A DNA stretch of 64,000 nucleotides from Nemertoderma westbladi (Eukaryota; Xenacoelomorpha; Nemertodermatida; Nemertodermatidae). Below the pieces are notes generated by a model. That model was given only the letters and a program-made list of their open reading frames with translations. It was not told the origin of the DNA and searched no databases. The first letter of the stretch is position 1, and each line of letters starts with the position of its first letter. Both the position numbers and the translations under genes were made by a program. The DNA lies in NCBI GenBank assembly GCA_032718475.1, contig JAUCBJ010008830.1:1-64000 (forward strand). The letters run 5' to 3'. Below are positions 42,470 to 53,389 of this stretch, in pieces.

Positions 42470-42790
42470 TTTATTTTAATTTGCTTGGGATTTCTCAACT
42501 CTAAATAACAGGCCTACATTCTAAGCTTTCAAAATAATCGCACCATGGTAAGCTGAAGTAATGGTATTGATATGGTACCTCTTCCTTCTGTAGTTGCCAA
42601 TCCTACACCTTAAAGGTACAAAACTGCAAATCAAAACTAAAATTACATAAACAGCAAAACCTTCCTTTATTCATATCTCTGTAGTTTAAATCTGGGAAAG
42701 AGTTTTGAATAACAATAACTTCGATCAAAACAAAAAATTGAAACAAAATATTAATTAAAACAAAATAACACTGATATATGCATGTATATA
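42470..42790. repeat. Dispersed repeat R, left part of the split copy
   Basis: Matches 33640-33970. The copy is interrupted in its (TA)n tract by LINE copy D and resumes at 44172-44263. Confidence 0.85.
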
Positions 42791-44171
42791 TATATACTAC
42801 TACTACTACTACTACTAGGATCGGCATGCTGCATTTCAGCTGCATTTTTAAGAATGCTGTGCCGGCTTGTCAACAAAATTGCACCGCCACAACTCCCTAT
42901 CACCCATGACATTTGCTAGATCATCCGCATCTTTAAGGCCAGTGTCCTTTAAGATGCGTCTCAAGAAAGTCATGGGCTGTCCACCATGCTTATTCACTCC
43001 ATGAGGCTGACAAAGTACAAGATTATGCACTGGCTGGTCCTCACGGCGAAAGCAATGTCTTGCAAAGCGGAGGCGATTTTGTTCTAGTGTCAAGCTTGGG
43101 GGAACCAATGAGACACCTCCAATGTTATATAGTGTCTGGTTGGAGATGTGTGCATGGTACTTGACACAATGAACCCAGTGTAGCATTCTTGTGAATGTGC
43201 CATCCAGAGATTTGGTGTCCTCAGCAGTTAGAGCCCAGCATGGACTCCCGTAGAGGAGTACTGGAACTACTGCATAATCTAAATAATCGGACCTTAAGTT
43301 TCCGATTAATTCTCGGTGACTTCCAAATCCTGGAAAGCCTATTCAAGGCTGCCCATGCCTTTCCGTTACGTATTCGAAGGTCCTCACCTGACTTCCGGAT
43401 CCATGATCCCAGGTAACAGAAGTCGTCCACATGCTCAAGCATACCATCCTTTGAGCTTATGCTCATCCGATCAGAGACTTGCTGAGGATATTCAAAGTTA
43501 ACTGTCAAAATTTTGGTCTTTCTGGAGTTAATAAAAAGACCAACACTAGAAGCAGCATGTTCTAATGAGATGAGAAGCCGTTGGGCTCCCTCTAATGATT
43601 CTGAGAGTACTCCTAAGTCATCAGAAAAGTCTAGATCAGTTAGGTACTTGGCAGGATTTCCTTGACTTCTGGAGCCAGTAGGTGGAGTTATCATCACCCC
43701 ATCATCATTATGATGATCTAAGGACATGCGTAGAACATAGTTAACCACAATAATGAACAAGAATGGTGCAAGTGTGTCTCCTTGGAGGACGCCCCATAAC
43801 ACTTCAAATGGTTCTGTGTCACCGTCAACAGTAGACACAAATGTTGTCGATCCATCGTATACTGATCTGATTGCTGCAATAATTTCATCAGGAATCCCAT
43901 ATAATGAAAGTATGCTGAACATACGCGAGCGAGAGACTGAATCAAAGGCCTGGAAGAAGTCAACAAAGATAACAGCCAGATGCCTGTCTTTCTTTTTTGA
44001 TAATTCTTCAATTATCCTTCTAAGTGCCAAAATGGGCTCCATGGTCCCACGACCTTTACGGAACCCATTCTGATTTCCACGGAGCAGTCTCTCAATGGGA
44101 TCCCTGATGCGATTTAATAGAATCCTATTGTATCCTATCCTATTGTATATAATCCTATATATATATATATA
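42791..44171 (-). mobile_element. LINE copy D: RT and C-terminal region, nested in repeat R
   Basis: Minus-strand ORF 44177-43221 encodes most of a non-LTR reverse transcriptase: NGFRKGRGT, motif A FVDFFQAFDSV, motif B GVLQGDTLAPFLF and motif C LDFSDDLGVLS (FSDD instead of the usual YADD/FADD), then the YLGSW thumb segment. After a frameshift near 43200 the C-terminal part continues as ORF 43186-42848, ending in WR...PAQHS and a 3' UTR with (TAG)n tail (42795-42818 on the plus strand). The 5' end lies in a TA-rich stretch that is part of the target. The endonuclease domain is missing, so it is truncated and dead. Confidence 0.9.
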
Positions 44172-44263
44172 TAACAATATATAGTTATTAACATCTTGCC
44201 AATTTTATAATAAAACTAGCTCATAGCTGCCTAGAATCTGGTTTTACTTGCCATTTTTAGGTA
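44172..44263. repeat. Dispersed repeat R, right part of the split copy
   Basis: Matches 33980-34072 from TAACAATATATAGTTATTAA to TTTTTAGGTAC. It is cut at GGTA, where the sequence switches to the pogo-associated repeat. Confidence 0.85.
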
Positions 44264-45173
44264 CCATCAGGCAGGGTTACTTGGGACACTTTTTTTAAAT
44301 AATGTTATTGTCATCAAAAACTACATAGCATGTGATACTATACTAATACCACAAATATATATATGATATTACTTGATCTAAAAATTCGATTAGTTTTCAA
44401 TATTAAATAAGTTTTTGATATTTTTTTTTTAATTAATAGGTGTCCCAAGTTACCCACCAAAGGGGGTAACTTGGGACACTAGTAAGAAATGTCATCAAAT
44501 CTGATTATTAATCACTCTCTCGTCTCATGTTGGGCCATCAGGGGGTAACTTGGGACATGGGCCATTTTTTAAAAAACATTTGGTAATACTATATACCCAA
44601 TATAAGGGCACATAGCATTACCAAATGGATTAAAATTTATTAAACCGTAACAAAATAGAAACTATTACTACCTAAAAAAACTATCCTTTATTATTGCATA
44701 GTGTATATTGCAGTATTGCATACCTGGATGAAATTATGGAGAATAATCAAGCACAATATTATGAGATAATGTATAGCAAATACAGTATAGCTATAGTAGA
44801 GCCCATAGCCCATATAGCTACCATATAGCCATATAGCATACAGTATAGCCCATATAGCTATAGTAGATAGCCCATTCTTACTTACAAATATAAAATGATT
44901 ACACACAATAGTGAAATTATAGTGGACATAAAAATAGACGTAGTCCACTTTGGGCAGTTAAGAGACAGCAAGTTCAACATGACAATGTAAATGACAATGT
45001 ATTTTAGTTTAACACTTATTTTTTCACATCAATATAATTACTGTTTCTCTTTGAAATATTTCCTAAAGGAATTCCATATGTATTGGACATTATGGATTGT
45101 CTTTATTTCATAATGTGGCTTTAGTGCAAGTAGTTCCCTTTTGCTACGGGCAGGAAGAACGAGTTCTTCAATA
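44264..45173. mobile_element. 3' part of a pogo-like element with repeated GGGTAACTTGGGACA motifs
   Basis: Begins CCATCAGGCAGGGTTACTTG directly after a TA in repeat R, consistent with a TA-targeting terminus. The motif GGGTAACTTGGGACA recurs at about 44464 and 44541, the last preceded by CCATCAGG again. The rest to 45173 is AT-rich with short CATATAGC repeats (44800-44870). Confidence 0.5.
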
Positions 45174-46310
45174 TCAAGTAAAGAAATAAAGAACAAATAA
45201 CGAACAAATAAAGAAACGACGCAGGACAACTTCTATATCATCACGCGTAGGCCATATCACTATAGTTCCTTCAGGCAAAGAAGCCTTTCTATCATCTGTT
45301 TCTCTTAAGAATTTGACTTTATACTCATTCGGAGTTACTTCTTTATTGACATCTATAACTTCCCCATAGTAGGGTTTCTTATCGAAGAAAACTGCATAGA
45401 GTTTCCCTATAACATCAGGTGAATCAAGGGATTTTTCCACACGCTTGAAATGATTTAATACCCATAGTTGATGATTATTAAATGATTCGTCATCCCCATC
45501 GCTCTCACTCTCCTCAGGACTCTCAGTCTCAGGACTGCCAATATTATACCCAACCTCTTCCTCACTATCATCAGTTTCGCTAGGTGTAATGAGTTCTTCA
45601 GATTCACCCTCGTCACTACTTACTAGTAAAACTTGCCTTCTAGCAGCTCTTTGTTTACTTATTGCAGGAGCTTTATTTTCTTGATTCTTAGCAGTTGCCT
45701 TTGTTGTTGGTTTCTTAGTTGTCTTCTTTGAAGCCATCCACTGAATACCAGTGGTTTCTAAGGGAGTGAGATCTTCTGCTCGAATTCCCTTTCCTGGTTC
45801 AACATCAACAAGACGTCTCTTTTTTGGCTTCTTAGTTGGCCCCTGGTAGCGCATTCCCTCTAACATATTCACAACAACCTGGCTAACATTATGCACTTCA
45901 TTTTGTTGTTCAAGAGAATCTTTCTCTGAATGCGGAAGTTTTGATAGAACTTGTCGGCTGTCAAGTGGTACAATCCCACACTTTCGGAAGCCAGATATTA
46001 TGTTCATCTTTGCATTAACAAGCAACTTCTTGCGGAGGTCTAAGAGTAATTCAGGAAATTTCTCCTTTGGTACTATTCCATTCCTGTGTGACATCTTCCA
46101 TTTAACAAGAATTGTTCTCCAAATTCGTTTCAATGGACCATAGAAGGCCACATCAAGAGGTTGTGTAAGATGAGTTGAGTTTGGTGGTATACAGGCAAAT
46201 GTAATGTTTAATTTTTCACACTTCTTTAGGACTTCCTCAGAGAAATGCGAACTTAAGTTATCACTTAACATCAACTTAGGACCTTCATTTCTCCGAGCCC
46301 AAGGCTCCAC
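45174..46310 (-). pseudogene. Pogo/Tigger-type DDE transposase, N-terminally truncated
   Basis: The 378-codon frame starts within the catalytic core: LSDNLSSHFS (second catalytic Asp), IPPNSTHLTQPLDVAFYGPL (third Asp and the HLxQPLD signature of DDE_1/pogo transposases). A Lys/Thr-rich linker, a very acidic Ser/Glu stretch (residues about 235-280) and a C-terminal domain (AVFFDKKPYYGEVIDV, YKVKFLR) resembling a small Tudor/chromo-like module follow. The DNA-binding domain and first Asp are absent. At 46315 the sequence changes to an unrelated plus-strand retroelement fragment, so the element is broken there. Confidence 0.85.
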
Positions 46311-46315
46311 AACCT

Positions 46316-46433
46316 TTGCGAAATAAAGTTGTCGGAAATGGTGTTGAGCATAAATGTTATGCTCTTCTTGATACTGGGAGCACTGCCACCTTTGTGGATG
46401 AATCTATCTTTAATCGTATATTCCCTGAATGTT
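46316..46433 (+). pseudogene. Aspartic-protease fragment of an LTR element (BEL/Pao-like)
   Basis: The ORF starting 46316 reads VEHKCYALLDTGSTATFVDE, which has the DTGS active site and flanking hydrophobics of a retropepsin. Only about 40 codons match; the frame then enters low-complexity TTTG-rich sequence. Confidence 0.6.
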
Positions 46434-46788
46434 TGATATCATTCATTATTTGGATATATTTTTTTGTTTGTTTTGTTTGTTTGTTTCGTGTTCCCTTTGT
46501 TTCGATATTTGATTATTATTTTTGCTGATTATTTTTTATGTAGCAATTTGCTGTGGTCCATCAATTGTATATAGCCTATCAGTACTAGGCTATAGGGAGC
46601 GGTGTCAACGGCGGTTTGCCGATGTTGGTCCACAGGCAAATTGGCGCTGTGTTTTTAGTATCATTGATGTAAAAAACCAAGATAATTTGTTTATAGATAG
46701 ATTGCCCTACCACATGAGATGAAATGTCTACATTTTATACTGTATTTTCCTCCAGATATAACTTTGAGTATAGTTATACTGTATATGT

Positions 46789-46945
46789 ATACTTTCTTTG
46801 TACAGTCTGACCGTGTCAGTCTGCATTCATTACTTTATACATACTTTGTACAGTCTGACCGTGTCAGTCTGCATTCATTACTTTATACATACTTTGTACA
46901 GTCTGACCGTGTCAGTCTGCAGTCATCACTTTCAATTGCCCGTCT
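46789..46945. repeat. 48-bp minisatellite (3 units)
   Basis: TACAGTCTGACCGTGTCAGT begins at 46801, 46849 and 46897, an exact 48-bp period (16 codons), with a partial fourth GTCTGACCGTGTCAGTC at about 46941. The open frame through it (46719-46973) is a by-product of the 3n period. Confidence 0.9.
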
Positions 46946-46973
46946 GACCGTGTCAGTCAACCTTTACTTGTGA

Positions 46974-49021
46974 TAGCGGTACCGTGTACCGTCTGTACCG
47001 TGTACAGCTCAAGGATGGATTATTGGGGCATTTGAAATTCTGAAACACAGCGTTTGTAGGGTCCAAACCCCTACAAACTGTTATCTCGCCCTACTTTCGG
47101 ATATATTTCAATATTCCAAGATTTCTAATGCTGTACTGTTGACCTACAGTTTGGTTGTTGTTGTTGGTGCTTATTGCTATAGACCTATTGCCGATATTAT
47201 TGAATCACAATAATTATTACTGGAGACAGCTCCTAGGTTGGGGGCCAATTATTATCAATCCAGTGAGTTTTTGGAGTTATTTATAAACCTCTTGGGTATA
47301 ACCTAAGTAAAGCTTGATATCATAATAACCTCCCACGTTAGATAGGCCTAGGTAGCAAGTTCATTGACCTCAATTATAGACACCATTTATCCGTTTGTGA
47401 GCGAGATAGTTTTCTCGAATTCAAGTTACAACGCCCATGACAGCATGACCCCCTTTTATTGCGTAATCGCAGCCATGCAAAGTCGTTCCATCCTTCTGAG
47501 AAATCACATTGTTAAAATCGACTTTGACAATCCACTGCCCCGTCTCTAAGAGACACCCCAACAGATATGGCAATGTGAGCTATTGGCAGTCTCAATGTAC
47601 CTTTATTAAGTGCTTTCAGCATTGTCTTGGAGGATTTGAACTTTATAGTTATATTATGTGACGGACGAAGTATGTGGTGGACATCTATGTGGTGGTCTCT
47701 ATGGAATGCCTAACAAATGCCCCTGCTTCAGAACGCAATTCCGGCTTGTGTTCTGAACACTGAGGTTAACATTCCTGGGCTCATCGACAAAGACATGATA
47801 CCTTTGTCACCATATCCATTCCGATCGCGCCAATTTATTCTGCTGTTCTTTGATGATGACTTTTGTTATCGCCCTAAGTTGGAAGTACCAACTGAACAGG
47901 CGCGAGACCACGTTCGTCAGGAGATCGCTACGTATAAAGATGGCTGGTACCTGTGGGGTTGGAGCAGGGCTGGTGGAGAATAATCGAATGATTCTTGTAA
48001 TACCTGTTGTCCTCGTTTCATATATATATATATATGTACGTTCGGACTAAAGGGCCATATATATGTATCTTTGAAATGAAGGGTATTATGTACCTATATA
48101 ACACAGAATGGAAGTAAAAAGGGCCATTAGTATATCTACATATCTTGTGTATATATGTTCCTACATATACCATTTTAATATACATGCATAAAGATGAAAA
48201 AACGAGCGAAAGGGCCAACTTGTATATCTATATAGTGAGATATGTAGGTATAGTGTACCTATATACCTCAATGGCCCTATCTTATTTCTCTTCATTCTTA
48301 CAGTTCAGTTTATTTGTAAGATCAATTTGAATGCCAATGGGCCACTGTAAATGATGTATATTTGTGGCCCTAATATAAATCATCTCATTCTTTATGATAG
48401 TAAAGGTGGCCCTTTTCCCGTTCATTTAATTTAATAAATCAATTTTGAATCAAATGGGCCAGTCAAACTTTCTCAAAAAATGACATGAATAGTAACATGA
48501 TTTGTAAGACATGCAATGTAATATTTACCTCAGTTAACCTAAAACTAAAATAATGTAGATTTTAATACACATTATTTTTGTTTGAACATATTTTATGTAC
48601 TGTACGGTTAGACTTTCAAGTTCCCATGTCATCAACGGGTGGTTATCGCCGTTGCTTAAGTAGAAATTATACACACAGACAGACTTTAAAGTTCCCCTGT
48701 CTGCCGCTAGGGGGGCGAATTGACAGAAACGTAGAAGTAGCTGTGTAATTATAGAACCAACCATCAGATTCCATCTGAAATTTGGTAGGAGTGAACAAGG
48801 AGCATTGCACAATTATAAATTCTATGCCTAGACGGACTTTTATAGCTCTTATGTTCGTTATTCGTTACTATGTTCTAGCTCTAAAGAGCCTTGTCCATAA
48901 ATATCTCCATGGCGCGATTTGGGTACTGCTGTACTGTACCGCACCGGTGCGGTGCTGCAGTAGGTAATTAATATAATTAATTACACTTAATCAGACTGCC
49001 ATATTCATCCAGGCAATAGCA
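46974..49021. other. No recognised gene; degenerate GGGCCA phrases and TA runs
   Basis: ORF 47717-47983 (88 codons) has protein-like composition but no family. Around 48040-48460, AAGGGCCA/AATGGGCCA recurs about eight times between TATATA stretches, giving an irregular repeat. At 48695-48715, CTGCCGCTAGGGGGGCG matches the phrase seen near 17772 and 20148. Confidence 0.4.
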
Positions 49022-49030
49022 AGAGGTTTT

Positions 49031-51329
49031 TAACTAAACATGTTTTCAAAACTAGCCAATAAGGCCTTACTTAGGTCCCATTGTCAATAACTTATACGCC
49101 TATGTTGGCGCACCTCCTGTCCGGACTGGAACTTGTACGCTGTATGTGTTAAACACCGCAGTTAGAACATTGAATTACCATAAGACCAATAATGGTACCC
49201 AGTATACACGCACTACAGACTGGAAAGATTTAAATTTAAATCATGAATTAATCAACTCTAGAGTCGACCTCGAGTTGTACAGGGTTGTGCAGAGTTGTAT
49301 AGAGAAGGTCTCAAAACAGAGCCAGATTCATTGTTGTCGACTTGGGTAGACCGACTAAGTATACAAAGAGCTGATGAGCTGAGAAAAGGGAGAATGACAT
49401 ACTCCCCTTTCTTAGATGTTAATATCCCAGCTGCGGATGCATACCTTGAAACACACCAATTCTTAGAGAAAAACCTGGGTTATCCCATAGGTCCAAGTTA
49501 CTTCGATCATATGCGAGCAACTCTTGCTGTTTTATCCCTACCTACAGTCCAATACCGCATTCAAACAGCAGGGGGAATTGTTCAAAAGGAATTCTCCCAG
49601 GAACAGCTTTGGAATCGAATCACGACCTTATCTACATTTATAAAACAATTGGAGAGAGGACAAAACGATGCTAGATCAATTGCTTCTCCTTGTATAATGT
49701 TCCGATTCTTTCAATATTCCATAGAAGAGTTATCTAAAATAATATTAGAAAAGCACGAAGGTAGTGCTCTCAAGGCTGGGACAGTTGATAAAGTATCCAA
49801 AATATATGGGAAAGTGGCGGAGATCGAAGACAATCTTTGTATGGTAATTACCGGGGACAACTCCAAATGGAATGAATGCATTTCTATTCCTGCTTTAGTA
49901 CGAATATTAATGACAATCTTCAAGAACTGCGAGAAGAACAACTATAGAACCCTCACTACCATCTGTTTGATGTTGGAGAACCTCTTCGAATCAAAGAGCC
50001 TCAGATTAGGCAAAGGATTATCAGTGAAAGATAAAAACGGAGTTATAACAAATTGCGCTGTAACTGGGGAACTGATTAACCTATGTCCTGATGTACATAA
50101 TATTATCGATGGATATCAAAAATTCATTGATGAGGAAGAACAAACAATAAGAGTACCCCCTGGAATGGTAATGGGGATGTTAAACACCGGATCAACATTG
50201 GTTGGTATGGTATGCACCCTTCCAGGAGTAAAATTCAGAGTAGTGATGACTTTGTTTCGATTATCAAGGCCGAATTAATAGTTCAAAACTATGTAAGAGA
50301 GTGGGTAAAGATCAACCAGCCTGAAGATTGGCAAGAAATTCTAGAAAATCATAGAAAACTAAAATTCTTTTCTATATGTCTGGCTGCTACAGCAAATAGT
50401 TTATTCGAATGGGCCCTAGGCACAAACGACTCTATTCCCAAAACATATGGAATAGAAAAGGGCGACTACTGGGAATATAACTCAGTACATAATCTTGGGA
50501 AATATTTGGGGAATTTCTCAACTGAGCTACCTACGTTCCTGCCATTAGGGAAAAATCCCTCTATTGATTTAGAATGCCTAGCCAAATCGCTGAGAGAGAG
50601 CTGCCAAAAAGGATCATTGGACCCGTGCCTGGTACCCATTGCATTAGGAATTATAGAGCGCAACTATAAGTTAGACTACTTTGCCGCTCCCAATTCAAGA
50701 GGCGTCGCTCATATGCGTGGCCCAGTCCTAAGTAAACTATTCGAAGAGAGTCAAAATATGGAAGTCAAGTCCACTCATCCTTGTCATGGTGGGCCACTGT
50801 TGTGGTCCACAAGCACACTCACATGTAACCACTGGGCCCTTGGTTGGCACTTAGGAGTATATTCCGATCAGTACATACAAAGAGTGATGAACCCTATCAA
50901 CCCCACAAATTTCACTTCCGACAACAAAGATTTGGTGTTGTTCTCTAGCAGTAAGCGAAGCGAAGTGGAAGCAGAGTTTTCACCGGGATGTATGTCTATC
51001 GCATTTAGGGATAATCGGAAATGTTTTAATACAACTCAGGGAAACCTTCGGATAAGTAGAGCTAGGAAATACAGACGGTTCAATACTGGACTTGGAAAGT
51101 GCGCGAGAGACATCTCAATGTTTAACATGCAGAGCAGTGCATCAGTAGCAAAAACGCTGTACAGTAGATACAGTACAGTAAGCGAACTATCAGATTTGAC
51201 CCCCGAAGAAGGGGACGAATTTCGATCCGCACTAAAAGAACTGAAACACATCTGTGATACCTTATCGTAAATGTGCATAGTCCACCATTTTGGTGGTGAT
51301 TGTTAGTGTTTGAAGAAAAAAAAAAAAAA
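49031..51329 (+). pseudogene. Endogenous orthomyxovirus-like PB1 (viral RNA polymerase) copy
   Basis: Three plus-strand frames in series, 49056-49349, 49295-50278 and 50212-51270, together make about 735 codons, close to a full-length PB1. PB1 is the catalytic RNA-dependent RNA polymerase subunit of orthomyxoviruses. Visible signatures are polymerase motif A GDNSKWNE (49852-49875), motif B GMVMGMLNTGST (50162-50197) and the orthomyxovirus-type motif C SSDD (50239-50250). Two frameshifts separate the parts, near 49295-49345 and between motifs B and C (50198-50238); otherwise the frames are open. The coding end (TAA 51268-51270) is followed by 45 bp and then 14 A (51316-51329). A candidate 9-bp duplication, AGAGGTTTT, flanks the insert (49022-49030 and 51331-51339). 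There are no introns and no host promoter is evident. Viral genus cannot be fixed by eye. Confidence 0.9.
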
Positions 51330-51339
51330 TAGAGGTTTT

Positions 51340-51786
51340 ACTAGCAGGTCTTTAAGAATCGGAGTCAATAATCAACGCGGTGGTCCGTCATTTGACATTC
51401 CATTCTTTATTCCATCACCTTTATCGGCCGTCATAAAATTATATCGAATTAAAATACCAAAAGTATGCCATACCAAATATCCTATATATATTCGACTACC
51501 GATGATCGACTTAATTTTCTGGGCAATGTTTCAAGGTTCCTCACTGAAATATTGACTATTAAGTTATCACTCCTGACTGTCCGACATATATTCAATCAGA
51601 TATATTTTAGATAACACAATTACACCGGTAGGCATGATATACCGGTTACAGAGTACTACAGTACTGCAGTACCACGGTACAGCAGTAGACTTTTCTGCTC
51701 TTTCGGTCCGGACAGATTACCAGTAGAAACCGTCATTACTTACTTTCTTACTTCAAGGCCTCTTAGGTCCAAGGGTGATCCTAACA
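51340..51786 (-). mobile_element. 3' LTR region of the Copia element (far end undefined)
   Basis: On the minus strand a polypurine tract AAAGGGGGAGAT is followed at 51786 by TGTTAGGATC, the typical TG start of an LTR just downstream of the pol stop. An AATAAA signal lies at about 51403 on the minus strand. The LTR end cannot be set because no 5' LTR copy is seen near 56.2 kb and the PB1 insertion begins at 51330. Confidence 0.5.
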
Positions 51787-51943
51787 ATCTCCCCCTTTCT
51801 GTATTAATTAAGAAGACAATGAGTTAGTAATATATACTTGAGTTATAAATCAAGTAAGGATTATATAGTTTTAAACTGAAAGTTAATTTAAGTTTCCAGT
51901 TGTATATTAATACTGTGAGTCAGGTCAGTTTAGTTTAAATAGT

Positions 51944-53384
51944 TTATTCTGTATTTCCACAATCAATCATCTTCAATAGTTTCGTCCGATCTGCCTCACG
52001 TTTGGTAAGACAGTCCGCAAGTTGCTCAGCTGTACAGACCCACTGCACTTCAACTTCTCTACGATCAACCATTTGTCTCATAATTGCCATATCGATGCGA
52101 AGTCGCTTGTCCTCAATTGTGTTACTTGTATGAACAGCTTGGGCTAAGGATCGATTATCAGTGAAACATACAATGGGTAACTTAATATCTTTCAGGAACT
52201 GAAGCACCTTCTTCAAAAATATTGCTGCTTCTACGCCCTCTATCAATGCTAAAGTTTCAGCAGCTAAAGTTGACTTCACAACCCTCTTGAGCTTCTTTGA
52301 CTGCCATGACAGGGTAGCATGCTTCTTATTGACATCTGTAAGAAATATAATATAGCCACCCTGTGACCCACCATCTCTAAGATTTCCAAATGAAGCATCT
52401 GCATAGACCTCCAACTGGCAGGTATCAACATCAAGACCATTCAAATTACAACGCAATCCACAGTGTTGTAACTTTAACTTTCTAATTATTTTATTAACAT
52501 TTCGCAAGTCTTCTACAGTTGGATGCTTAGTATGAGTACTAAGTTCACAGGAATCATAAGCAATGTCTGGTCTAGTTTGATTGGCTACCCAATTGATAGC
52601 ACCAATCAAGGATCTAAACTTTGTAATCTCTCCCTTTTTTAGTGGTCTTTCATTTGCTCCTTGTGGAATATAAATCTCATCTAGCTCCTTAATGTATTTC
52701 TCTTGCTGCAGATATATGCCATATGAAGACTGTTCAAGGAATAATCCCAAGTAACGAAAACTTCCTTTACAAATAGGACCAACTGCAAATGTCTCAATAA
52801 ATGACTTAATTATTTCTTCTTCAAATTGAGCTGTACCTGCAAACAAAACATCATCAACATGAATGCAGATAACACCACCAATTGAACTGTTTGGCTGTAT
52901 CCATTTGAAAAGACCAGGATCCAGCTCACATGTTTACTCCCAATTCTTCCAGTCGACTCTTTACTCTAATATACCATGATCTAGGTGCATCATTAAGACC
53001 ATAGACTGTTTTTAACAATCTCCACAACTGTCCATCACTATCTGCTTCTGGTGGTGGGTTGACAAAAACTTCACGGCTAATATTCTCTCCCTGTAGGAAT
53101 GCTGACTTAACATCTATGGATTTAATACTCCAACTCATCATAGAAGCCAGAGATAATGCTAGACGAATGCTGTCTTTTGAGCAAGTTGGTGAGTCAGTTC
53201 TTTCTTCAACTATCTCTTCAAATCCGCGAGCTACTAATCGCGCCTTTATGTTTCCATTTTCCTTCTCAGTCAAAACCCATTTGAGAGATATAAAATCTTG
53301 GCTGTGATTATCGACTTCAACATATACATTATTTATACGCCACATGTTTAATTCATGTCTCTTGGCTTCTGCAACTTTCTCCAC
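51944..53384 (-). pseudogene. Copia pol: reverse transcriptase and RNase H
   Basis: ORF 53384-52926 carries the RT N-terminal half (LKWVLTEKENG, IKARLVARGFEE, motif A IDVKSAFLQGE, KTVYGLNDAPRSWY). After a frameshift near 52926 the frame regains HVDDVLFAGT, the Copia RT catalytic DD (near 52860). ORF 52846-51944 continues with LGLFLEQSSYGIYLQQ, the RPDIAYDSCELS segment and a complete RNase H (YADASF, AETLALIEG, FTDNRSLAQAV, VCTAEQLADCLTK). The final stop is 51944. The order INT-RT-RH is that of Ty1/copia elements; the style of RT/RNase H recalls GalEA-like Copia of marine animals, an impression rather than a test. Confidence 0.88.
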
Positions 53385-53389
53385 TTTAT

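Noticed and set aside
46719..46973. 84-codon ORF with 16-residue repeats
   Set aside because: Created by a 48-bp minisatellite whose period is a multiple of three.
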